A stretch of DNA of 64,000 bases from Drechslerella dactyloides (Eukaryota > Ascomycota > Orbiliomycetes > Orbiliales > Orbiliaceae), in assembly GCA_020064725.1 (NCBI GenBank), contig JAGTWJ010000001.1:1302001-1366000 (forward strand), given 5' to 3'. Every line of letters starts with the position of its first letter. The first letter of the stretch is position 1. Shown here piece by piece: positions 35,165 through 45,228 of this stretch. Made by a program: the position numbers and the translations under genes. The notes under the pieces are model-generated. The model did not search any database. It was not told the origin of the DNA and saw nothing but the letters and a program-made list of their open reading frames with translations.

Positions 35165-37157
35165 CTAACGCAGCTCAAGCTCAGAGAGCATCTGGACCGT
35201 CTGGAAAGGGACATCTTTAGGCTCAGGATCAGAGAACCAGATGGGAGAGAGATCACAGACGTCACCACATTCTGGATCGCCAATTGGCAATTGGTACGGT
35301 GGTGGGGTCTCAAAATACTCGAGCGGAGAGTAGATCTGAAGACCACGGACGTGGGTGTCCTTGCCACTCTGGTGGTTCGAGAGAACACAGACTTGGATCA
35401 AAAAGGTACGAAGGATCCCGCTGTAGGTAACCCATGTTAGCTAAGTTCTTTGATGTAACATGGAGAACATGTGCAGCAAGAAGATTGGATGCAGCCAGAA
35501 TGCTGTGCAGTGAGATGGCCATATCAAACGCGAAGATTATATGCAGCGACAAGTTTTTGCAACTCGAAGATGACATGTGTAGCCTGAGGATAATATGCAG
35601 CTCAAAGAGTAAGTGGCAAGGGGGTGGAGGAGGGCAGGGAGAGAGGATGAAAGAAGTGCACAAAGGAAGAATGTGAGCGAGGCGGAGGCAGGGAACTGAG
35701 GAGGTTAGGTAAAGTGAGGTGATGGGACAGAGGCAGTGACAATCAAAACCAAGGCGGGACCTGTGTTTCGTCTGGTTTACCGGACTGGGAGGGAGGCGAG
35801 AGAGATGGAGAGAGGGCGAGAGGAGAGGAGAAAGAAAGAAGTGAAGAGGATGGAGGGTGTGATGGAAGGGTGTGGGGAAGGCAAATTATAGGATCAGATG
35901 CCTGCTCGGGGGACGGGATGAATGTACGGGAAGGAAAAGAAGAGAAGCGGAGGGAATGGGAGGGAATGGGAGGGAAGGGAGAGTGATACATACTCTGAGT
36001 GGACACCGTCCAATGGGACCTCTTGCCATCCGATCGGCTGGTTGAACTCGAGGATATAGACTTCCTGAAGGTCGTGATAGCCAGTTCCAGCATAGATAGC
36101 AATCTTGGTGGGAGTGTAGGATTCATCCTGGGAATAATCGAGGAAGATGCGAATGCGCTTAACAAACACACGCTTTGCAAAGTGTATGTTGATAAGATGA
36201 GGTTGAGAGCCATCGGATCTTGATGTCACGAGTTAGATACATACCGTCGTGTGCTGCCTCATCGGGGTTGCTGACTATAGGGTATAATGCACTTACTGCC
36301 AGAACAGATTGGTGTCATCAGAGCGGAGTTCTGCGACTCCACAACCAGGCTTAGAGGTCGAGACAGTCCATGAGGCAAGGTGACCGATCTCCTTGAGGCC
36401 GTGGAGGGATGCTATTTGTTCAGGCGTCATCGCTTTGAAGTTAGTGGTAAGGGCTCTCTCTAGTGGAGGTTGGAGACTGTATTGTGAGGCGGGGGGTGTT
36501 GATGCTTCAGCCATGGTTGCAGGCACCACGGTGAGCTTTTTATATGTGTAGGAGCTGAAGGTGTGATGAAGACGTAAAATGGAGACGGAACTAGGGCTGA
36601 AGCAGAATGGAAGTGGAGACGGAGGGTGATGGAGATGGAACGGGGAGAAGAAGGGGGGTATGCAGACAACTCATGGGGGATTGCATATAACAGAGGACCA
36701 GTTCAACACCCATCATCGTACCTTGGTGGCTGCCCGTGGCGTGAGCATCATCCATTTCCTCTCCCTCGACGTCCTCGTCCTCCTCTTCTCCCTCTTCATC
36801 GCCTTCCTCTCCGTCTTCATCTCCTTCGCTCTGTTCCTCCTCGTCGGTCTCATCGTTGTCGATAGGAACCAGGCCATCGTCGCTGTCCTCCTCTTCTTCG
36901 CCATCGTCGTCGTCAAGGACGTCCTCCTCTCCACTTTCCACTTCCTCCTCCCCATCTATGCTCTGCAATTCCTCAGAATCATCATCTTCCTCGTCGTCAT
37001 CGTCGTCATCAGTGATATCTAGGCCGCCGATTGCGCGAAACCCACCAGGTCCTTGACGCGCCAATATCTCGCGAAAGTCAGCGGCAACGCGGTTTCTGCC
37101 TATCTGTGGTGGTGGCGGGGCGCCTCGTGTTGTGATACCGCGACGTCCGTTCGGCAT
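35165..37157 (-). CDS. APC10: Anaphase-promoting complex subunit 10 (DOC domain)
   Basis: Preferred model of four exons: 37157-36722, 36459-36297, 36218-35994 and 35420-35165, giving 359 residues. The first 145 residues begin MPNGRRGITTRG and become a very acidic Asp/Glu stretch. The DOC domain then runs from LKEIGHLASWTVSTSKPGCG through FLDYSQDESYTPTKIAIYAG to CVLSNHQSGKDTHVRG. This domain helps recruit degron substrates to the APC/C ubiquitin ligase. A 60-residue tail ends in Leu-Arg, close to the Ile-Arg tail that docks on APC3 in other species. The DOC exons and their phases are solid. The link to the acidic exon uses a CACTAG acceptor and is less sure; an alternative start is the ATG at 36514, which omits the acidic part. 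The third intron is long (573 nt). Confidence 0.85.
35461..35606. repeat. Degenerate ATGCAGC repeat inside the third APC10 intron
   Basis: GAAGATT(A/G)(T/G)ATGCAGC and GAGGATAATATGCAGC words recur with related AACATGTGCAGC and GCTGTGCAG words about every 20-50 bp. This is a diverged minisatellite that explains part of the unusual intron length. Confidence 0.5.
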
Positions 37158-37327
37158 GGCGGGTGGCGGCAAGCTCACCGAACGGCGAGCATTCCTGACA
37201 GACGTGATTCTACAGGCAGATGAGGCCGCGGTTAGGTGCAGAGCGTCAAGGGAGTTTGTTCGATGGGTGCAGGTTGAAAGCGGAAGGTGGTCCGCGAAAT
37301 CGAATGGGCTGTCGCGGGGTGCGGCTT

Positions 37328-37349
37328 AAAAAAAAAAAAAAAAAAAAAA
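37328..37349. repeat. 22-nt uninterrupted A run (T run upstream of APC10)
   Basis: A pure homopolymer about 170 nt upstream of the APC10 start on the minus strand. On that strand it reads as poly(T), like the poly(dA:dT) nucleosome-depleting tracts of fungal promoters. Confidence 0.9.
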
Positions 37350-39096
37350 CAATGGGATGTTTCTGGGGCACGTTTCAGCCGGGCTGGCCTGGTTACACGC
37401 GGTGGCGACGGCGGCATGTTCAGGCCCCCCCAGCCCTGAAGGAAAAGATGCATGCATGCGCATGCGGGCGCAAGAATCACGTCCCGACCGTCGAAACGGT
37501 GGAGATTTCGAAGTCGAGTCCCGTTATCGCAGACTTGGATGCGATTGGAGCTAACAAGCCTATCTATTCGCGGTTCAGCCAACGGAGCGAAGCAGGTTGT
37601 GACTCGGGACATGAGAAATCATTCCATCAGTCGCCATTTGATGTTCATATTCTCACTCTCTTGGAACGAACACCTTATACAGGACATTGACGTTTCGCCA
37701 GCGAGCTATATCCTTCCGACGGCCCAAATCCGAGGTAGGTCTTCACGAGAACCAAGCAATGCAAAAATGGGATCAAATGTGTCTATCTACAATACACCAT
37801 CTGCCGTCCTCAAAATCTGACAACAAGATCCCTGCGAAGGTTTCGCAAAGGCAGCGAGAAAGACGCACCAACTCGAGTGGTAAAGATAGAGTCGGCCGCT
37901 CGCGGGGCTATGAGATCTCTACCCCGGGCCCGCTGCATCCGGTAGAGGCGGGGCGGCCTGTCGTGCGTTGTGTTGGCGGGACCAAGCGCAGCATCTCCAA
38001 GTCATTCTCGTAACGTAATTGCAATTGGACCAACGTCTAAAAATGATCACATCGTCAGTCGGATCCTTAATATAAATGAGGGGAAAGCAGAAGTACAAGT
38101 AAAAATAAAATTGGTAAACGAGAACAATGGGCTGCTATTACCCGCCTTATATCAGCCGGACGTACTATGATTTGAAAAGGCAGTTTTCATCCGCTCAGTA
38201 AGCTAAGCTGATGAGAAGAATGAGCTCGAGCGGTAGTTGCAATGTTCGATGTGATCCGATGTGATGTTGGCGCAGATTCGACTTGATTCCAAATATAGGC
38301 CGTCGGGGGCGCTAAGCAACGTAGAAGGTAAGCTAAGCGTGCGGCCGCTCGTTGGTCGGAACTTTGCTGTGCCTGCCAAGGACCGATGCAGTCGATGATC
38401 CATGACGGACTGGCGAGTGACCGAGTGACCGTGCCTTGCATCCCAGCGATCTCTAGAATACAGCCCCATACGTGCAGGTATACATGTGCAAGGTTAACGC
38501 CCAATATAGGCACGGCTCAGAGGTACGAAGCGTGTAAGTGTGCAAGTATGCAATCGATCGATACGGCATCGGATCTTTCTTCCTTCTTTCTTGCTTGGGA
38601 ATGTTTTCTCTGACATCAGCTGATAGTATTTCCACACTTCTCGAGTCTTCCACTGCTATGTCTGCATGCTTGCTCTCTCGGCGCCAATGCGGGGGGTACT
38701 CTGTACCGCAGTAAGGTTCGAACCGGATGGATAATCCACATATTCTTATGCCTTTTATAATTATCTCAAATTCAGGTGTGCTGACAGCCGCCCGCTGCAC
38801 ATGGGCCTTTGATAAGTCCTGAATAATAGGGCGCTGCTGAAGCTGAAGAAATCCGGCGGTCCGACGCTTTTGTTGGGAGGTTGGCGCGCTAATTGCGGAT
38901 TTGAGATCTTGGTACCGCACGGTGTGCATGCATGTGCTGAACCCCACAAGTGGATGCAGCGACCGAAAGAGGGCTTGGGCCCAGTGGGGAATCGGTCGAA
39001 TTGCGAAGCCGGGCGCGATGATCTCCATGGATCCAGGCCAGGGCTAACCGGCGTGCGGGATGCTGAGTTTCTGGCAAACCAAACCAAGCACGCAAC
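37350..39096. other. Intergenic, nothing supported
   Basis: Contains only short overlapping ORFs. A perfect palindromic GGTTCGAACC at 38715-38724 resembles a tRNA B box but lacks any A box or acceptor stem around it. Confidence 0.4.
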
Positions 39097-39701
39097 TCAG
39101 CCCGCTCGCCGCCGCTTCGTATTCCGCCGCCTAGTCGAGGCAGCAGCAGCAACGGCAGTCTTGGCCATGTCGCTCGTGCTGTTTTCGCCAACTGCTTCCG
39201 AAGAAGCGGTCCCTGGAATAGCATCAGCAGAGGGATCCGAGATCGAGGAAACAGCGGCGGTTTGACGCTTTGTCATGCTGCGGGTCACCCGCTTTTGCAA
39301 CACGGCGGCTGGCTCCGGCTGCGTTGTCGTGGACGTCGGCTGCAGCTGGCGCATTTGCTGTGTCGCCCGAGTGGCAGCTGCCCGCGTCCGCGTCCTGGTC
39401 TCCGCCGCCGCTGTTGTTAAGGATCGAGGCTTGGTGATTCTAGGCTTCAACTTGCGCGTGGCTGTATTCGCTTTAGTGAACTTGATCTCATTTGCGCTTG
39501 CGCTGGTGCTCGCTGCAGTTGGATCGTGGGGCGGCGAATGTTCGCGTGCATCGCCCTCGTCGCTGGCGGAGCCCGTGTTGTTGATCGCGCCTCGTTTTCT
39601 CTTGCGGGGTGCACTCGACGATGCTTCGGGACCACAGCTCGCATCCTGGGGCTGCTGATTTTCAGTGTTTTCTAGATCTAGATGGAGGTTGCAGAAGAAG
39701 A
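39097..39701 (-). CDS. ATG-less basic Ala/Thr-rich exon, possible last exon of the NmrA-like gene
   Basis: Open frame of 201 codons on the minus strand from a CTCATAG acceptor (exon start 39701) to a stop at 39097. The peptide is disordered, with clusters RKRKR, TRKLKPRITKPR, RTRTRAAATR and a terminal RRRNTKRRRAG, so nuclear or nucleic-acid binding is plausible. No in-frame ATG occurs in the first half, so it needs an upstream exon. A GTATTT donor at 40123, just before the NmrA stop, has the matching phase, and the 422-nt intervening minus strand is pyrimidine-rich with TAATAAC near the acceptor. If joined, the product would be 534 residues. Alternatively this is an exon of an independent gene whose start I cannot find. 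Confidence 0.35.
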
Positions 39702-40115
39702 CTATGAGTTATTAATTATTCCTGGTTGGCTAGATCACATTGTAGAATTGAAGCGGATGAAACAGAAAGTTGCGAGAATTTGAAATGTTTGCGGGCCGGT
39801 GCACAGTGATATTGTGGAGACGCCAATATTAAATGTTGCACTGCCTGGCAAAACACTCCGGGTATTGCTGACACGAGCGATAAGACAGAAATGAGAATGG
39901 AATGGAATAGGAAAGATAAGAATAACGTGAAACTAGAAGAGGAAGATTGAAAGTAACAACAATAATAAAAGTGGTAAAGAGAATAGCGATCAGGTATAAT
40001 GAAACCAGCCAAAAACAAAAAATCATCCACGCATGCAGTAGGGTATATTGCGAAACGACCGTGAAAAAAAAATCAAAACCCAATGAACAATGACGCATCT
40101 AAATAAAGGAATTTG

Positions 40116-41430
40116 TCAAATACCAGTTTTATCAAAATATCTAATTACCATGCTTAACTTGAACCACGCTTGCGGAACTCTCGCCATCGAATCCACCAGC
40201 CCGTTCTGGTTCAGCGCGACCACCCGCTTGCGCGACGGCTGCGACGACGGGAAGTACAGTTGTCCTTCCGCCGCCGCAATCCTCAGATACGACTCCAGTG
40301 GGCTGTGGCGGTCGACGTACCGCGACTCGAATGTCGAGACGTCAACGACCTGCGGGCGGACGTTCATGAGCTTTGCGAGTTTGCTCCACGAGCTGGTGTC
40401 GCCGGAAATGTAGATGCTGTCGAAGTCGCCGTGCATAAGGCTTGCGGGCATTGTAGCCATGGCGGCTATGGCGCGGCCGACGTCCCACGAGGAAGTGAAT
40501 GAGATGGATGTTGACGGATCAATGATGCCGTCGCCTGTGACTGCCAGTAGTCGGCGTCTGGCAAAGTCAACGCCTGTGCGTGCTGGGCCAGCTGTGAGGT
40601 TCTCCATAATGATACCGCAAAAAAGCTGGATGGTGCGCACGCCGGCGGCTCTGGCGTTCGCAGACTGTCGTTGCTTATCCCAGACGACAGATCCCACGGG
40701 TATCCTGCGAGGGTCCCACAGGGTATGGTCGAAGGAGCTAGTGATGTAGAAGGTGTACTGTCAGCTCACCGTATCCTTGACGAGAAGAGCTCGTGTGGAT
40801 GCACTTACAACTCTGGAGGAATGTAGAGCACAGGCTTAGCCCGGCAGACGGCTCTGGTAACAATATCCCAGGCATCAGGATTATCTGGAGTGGAATACGA
40901 TCACAAATGTCAGTGCACAGCTCGTAATGTTTATCCACCACGTAGCACACTTTCACTGCCATGATTGATAATCGAGGCGAAGGAAATATCAAAGGATGGC
41001 ATGATGGCTTTGACTTACATCCAAGAAGGTTTACCACCACGCTGACGCCACGCAGGCATCGTGTCAGATAGTCTTCGATATTCTCATCATCCCAGTCCAC
41101 GCGAACATAGGTAGCCTGTAAATATAAACCAACTGTCAGCGCCACGTCCTCAAGAAAGCACCTCTCTCTGAACTTCAAAGCACGACAACTACAATAGAAC
41201 AGGATTCGATCACTCACTTGCCCGCCTCCTGGAGGTGATTGCCCAATATCTCTAGTGAAGACCCGAATGGGCTTTGCGAAATAGTCCGAGAACGCCGGCG
41301 ACAGGAAGGCAGTCAGGGTAGCATCTCCAAGCAGCCCTCCACTCCCTATCAAAGCGACCTTGGGCTTGTATTCATTGGACGCAGTGGAAGAAAGCGACGA
41401 CAGCGACGAGGTTGACGACGAAGACGACAT
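40116..41430 (-). CDS. NmrA-like / atypical short-chain dehydrogenase family protein
   Basis: Four exons: 41430-41218, 41115-41019, 40884-40809 and 40737-40116, giving 335 residues. After a Ser-rich start, VALIGSGGLLGDATL (about residues 25-39) is a GxGGxxG Rossmann loop. Then follow RVDWDDENIEDYL and VSVVVNLLG, the beta-4 region, IPPEL, VWDKQRQ, and later VTGDGIIDPSTSISFTSSWDVGRAIA, typical of the NmrA/isoflavone-reductase group. These proteins bind NAD(P)(H) and act either as redox sensors, as NmrA does in nitrogen regulation, or as reductases; the sequence does not decide. The acceptor of exon 4 (CACTAG) was chosen because the nearer CAG gives the wrong frame. The C-terminus may continue into 39701-39097. 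Confidence 0.82.
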
Positions 41431-44400
41431 GTTGACTGGCAATCTGGAATATAATAGCGTAATCGAAAAGGAAAATAACGAAGAAGAAAGAAGAAAAGAA
41501 TACGACAATGATGAGAATCACTGCCTCCAAGGGAAGAATGGTAAATGGTAAAGTGTTCCTGATATCCTGAACTGAATTGAATCAAGCTTGGACCTGCGAC
41601 AGGAACAGAGTGGCTATCGTCGACGAGAGGGGTCGTCGAAGATATAGAATCTCGATCAGCGTACTAATCAGTTATGCCGCGAGCCTCGTAAAAGATCCTG
41701 GCAGTCGGTCCGCAGAGTCATGCAGGCCCGGAGGCAAGTCGACCAGGTCAGGGATCCGATAATGCAAAGGTAGATGATTGATGACAGGTCACACCTCTTT
41801 GTCATCGACTCATCAAGCACCGCAATTGCAAGCGTGGTGTCAAAAAAAGATCGGTACCGACGTTAGACAATAAGACAGGCTATATGAAACAGGAATAGCA
41901 GGTAAGTGGAACGACAAAATAGGATCCAGAATTCGATTGACAGGCAGGATACGAGGGGTACAGAAGGAATAAATAAGCCGGAATATTATAACGGTACCGC
42001 GAGGTCAGGGGATGTTGTAGATTTTGACAACCGCGGATACCCCTCGGAAATTTTGTGGTTGGATCGCAACTGCAGCCTTGAATCGATAAGGCATCTGCAA
42101 CGAGCTCATTTGCCTAGAGGTGAGAAACAAGCTCTGATCGGACCGATGCAGCAGTGAGCCTTTGAAATAATCGGAGGGTTATAACAAATGCCGTCGTGAT
42201 TGAAGGCAAGAGCTCTTAGAGGTAAGCTCGAAATAGAAGACCAGTGAGGCTTAAGTGAGGTAGGTTTTGTTTTTTTTTGGTTTCCTGATCTATTCTGCGG
42301 TATGTTGTGAACTCGAGTTCGAGTTCGGTTGAGGGTCCGACTTACGAGCCCGTGCCGTTGGATTTTGTTTTTCTCCGGCGTGAGCTTTTGGGAAGCGCCT
42401 CAAATTAAAAATGCGAGGCCGGGGGAAGCAGTCTTATTATCTAGATGATATTCTGGGAGCAGACTGGGGAGGCGTGATTAATAACAGGATGGTAAAGAGC
42501 AGACGACAGTATTTGTAAAAGCGTGAGGTTAGCTGGGTTGCTCGGGGTTGTTCTGTTTCATTGGTGCCGCATGGCCCAGAGCGAGTGCAAGCTCAGGCCC
42601 TGCACCCCACAAGATATATATAAAAAACACCACGGCGGACACCACTGCAGATTCGTGCCGAATTTGGATTTCAGCCACCAGTCCAGCTTATCCGCTAGCA
42701 CGGTAATATATGGCCCTGTAGCAATAATTCTTGGATGCATCGACTGACATGATCTCCTCTGGTGCCTTCTGCGTAGCTGTCGATTCGATGCAGCGTCATG
42801 AATGGCTCGAAGCCGAATAAGCAAAAGAAAAAATCAAAGGGCAGATGACAGCCTGAACGATCGAAACCAAAGCTGCTCCAATCGCGATGCTATATCGCAC
42901 CGGCTTTCGAATTTTCGCCGGCACATGCAAAGTACGCGAACGACATCCGACCCATTCTTTCGCTGCTTCTTCATCATCCTTTCGCGGGGAGTCCTGATAT
43001 GACACGATGCAGATGCCAGCCTTTTGGTTGCTATCTTTGCTGGTGGCTGCATCCCGGTCGCGAAGCTCTGGACAATGCGCAAACAGGTACGAAAAAGAAC
43101 GAGCGCTTCACCTATGCTGGTCCTGGTCATGCATGCACACTCTCGCTGGTAGAAAAAAACAAAAGAAAACAGTCAGGAAGCTCCGAAGCATCGTGCTGAC
43201 AGTTCCGCCCGGAATCAGGCTATCATCATCTCGTTCCTTTTTCTCGCCCACCCTCGACCGTCTGAGGGAGGGAGGGGAGAGTGGAGTCGAGTGCCACGGA
43301 GGGTAACACGAGCCTGCAGGGCGAGAAGGGCACATGTGCTCGGAATCTTTCCATTTTTGCTTTCCTTACGTTTCTGACCTAATAACACGAGTTACTGACC
43401 GTCTCATCTCACCCCCAACGGCCCGCCGAAGACGGTACATCCATTCGATTCTGCGGGACCGATAATGTATTCAGCAGGTCGATGGGCGACCAGTCTTAGT
43501 AAGGAGCTACGCCTTGCACCGACCCACGTCGATGATGGGCTTGGGCGACGCCGGCATGGGATCCACCGACTGAGCTTGGGGGCAGGGCCGGCCGCAAAAC
43601 GAAGGTGCCTGGGGAGCAAGGCGAACGATCTGATCCTAGATGTGCTGCAGGGGTTTATAAATATCCCAGGGAATGGCTCATTGAGGCGTGCGTTGGTTCG
43701 GCGGCATCCTTGTCGCAACTGGCGTTCGTCACGTTGGGTCGACTCTTCGACGTGTGCGCGCAGCCCGGAGATGAACGGCCGAGAGGTCGATTATCGATAG
43801 ACTGCTTGCTGCTCACTTGCGACCGCAACTGCGCGGGCGGTGTCGACATCGCGAGGTTCCACGAGCTGCATCCGCGGACGGTCCCTTAAATCGTGGCTCG
43901 CCGCAGCGACGGCAGCTTGCTATTTCTGCCTGATCAGACGGCTTTGTGAACCGTAACGGAGGAGCGCACAGAGACCGTTTCAACTGCTGAGGACGATCTG
44001 TATACCATGACAGGCGGTTTCGCTTTCTAGAAGCCTGAAGGTGGTACCTCTCTCAATTGCGACTTCCAACGTCTGGCATTTCGAACCTGCCGGGAGGGCG
44101 GGCACGGGCACACAAAGCAAACGCCAGTCAGCATGCCGATGGAACTCGAGCTTTTCCAATGCTGCAGCTATGCAGCCATGCAACCATGCAGCCATGGTGT
44201 TCTGATCGATCATGATCACCTTTTGCCAGGTGACTTGAATGACAGCCAACTTCTGTGGTGCGATGAGTCTGCCTTGCCTGTCCTTTGACGAGTCAGAAAT
44301 CTCTTGTTGGCGCCCGACAGTGAATTCGAAATACTTGCATACATTGAACTCTGCAGCACGCAGAGGCTGGCAACAACCTCAATCTCCGATCCAGATGTGG

Positions 44401-45093
44401 CCATCTGTATATCTGATATGCATCACGATAATTTACATCCTGCATCCTCTCACTTATCGCTATCTCCGGGTGAAGGATCCCGGCAAATCTGCCAGCGCTG
44501 CCAGTGCCCTTCGCGGGGTTTGGGTCGCAATTGTCAACAGCACGGCATGAATGAATATGAAGGACTTGAAACGCTGCTGCAGGCGACAAACACGCCTGAA
44601 CTCGATTCCAAATCACTCGTTAGGCTTCAACGCCCGCTCACTCGCTCTCCACCGCGAGGCAACAAAAACAAGTGAATGCGATCTCATGCATGCGGATGAT
44701 GTTCAAACTGCGACAGCTTGCAGGACCGGAAAATGGAATTAACGTTATGCCGCCTAGCTTCGCATCGCATCGAATTGCGCCGAGCGAGAATTCCCCGCTT
44801 CGGTCAGCCGTGATGCAAGCAAGAAAGCAAGCTTCGCACCAGGCACCTCTTCTGCGGATTCCACGACGTGAGGGGCGGGCAATGTTTGCCAGTGAACCAC
44901 CGTTGCGCCGCTCCGCCATCCGGCGCACCATTCCTTCGCTATCATCACGAGCGGGGCGGTAACGTTAGAGGATCGCAGTAATCGCAAGCAGGTCGTCTCG
45001 GCAATCAAACAGGATTAGATCACATCCTGACGTACGCTATCGACGTCGTATCGTCGTATCCTCGCTCTTGCTGACTCACCAGCGCGATTGATC
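41431..45093. other. Gene-poor interval upstream of the NmrA-like gene
   Basis: Contains the NmrA-like promoter (A/G-rich on plus at 41450-41520), a T run near 42266-42281, and many short ORFs without motifs. I see no RNA gene or transposon signature. Confidence 0.4.
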
Positions 45094-45228
45094 ATGGTCA
45101 CTACGACCTTACGCGTTGGTTGTGCTTGCGAATGCCACGACGGCTGTCCCGGATGCTACGCGGCCAGCTACAAAAGCGAAATCGTAAGTATCGAGACAGT
45201 GAACCCGTCGATATACTTTGCTTCGTAA
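45094..45228 (+). CDS. Tiny cysteine-rich ORF
   Basis: 44 codons from ATG (GATCATGG context) to TAA. Residues 10-21 read CACECHDGCPGC, a dense CxCxCx3Cx2C cluster followed by Tyr-Ala-Ala-Ser. Codon 31 is part of a perfect GTAAGT (45184-45189), so the cluster might instead be a first exon ending at 45183 with later exons unrecognised. Cysteine spacing is metallothionein-like or zinc-knuckle-like, but it does not match the fungal copper-metallothionein pattern I know. It sits in a gene-poor interval with no neighbour to inform function. Confidence 0.3.
   Translation: MVTTTLRVGCACECHDGCPGCYAASYKSEIVSIETVNPSIYFAS

Noticed and set aside
36660..37056. Plus-strand ORFs rich in Leu/Phe/Val or Ser opposite the acidic exon
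   Set aside because: Antisense shadow of GAA/GAT-rich coding sequence in APC10 exon 1.
38710..38730. Perfect tRNA B-box-like GGTTCGAACC
   Set aside because: No A box at the right distance, no anticodon arm and no acceptor stem on either strand; it is a palindrome found by chance.
39716..40098. Minus ORFs encoding hydrophobic Phe/Leu/Ser-rich peptides
   Set aside because: Produced by a pyrimidine-rich non-coding tract between the NmrA stop and the basic exon; composition explains the hydrophobicity.
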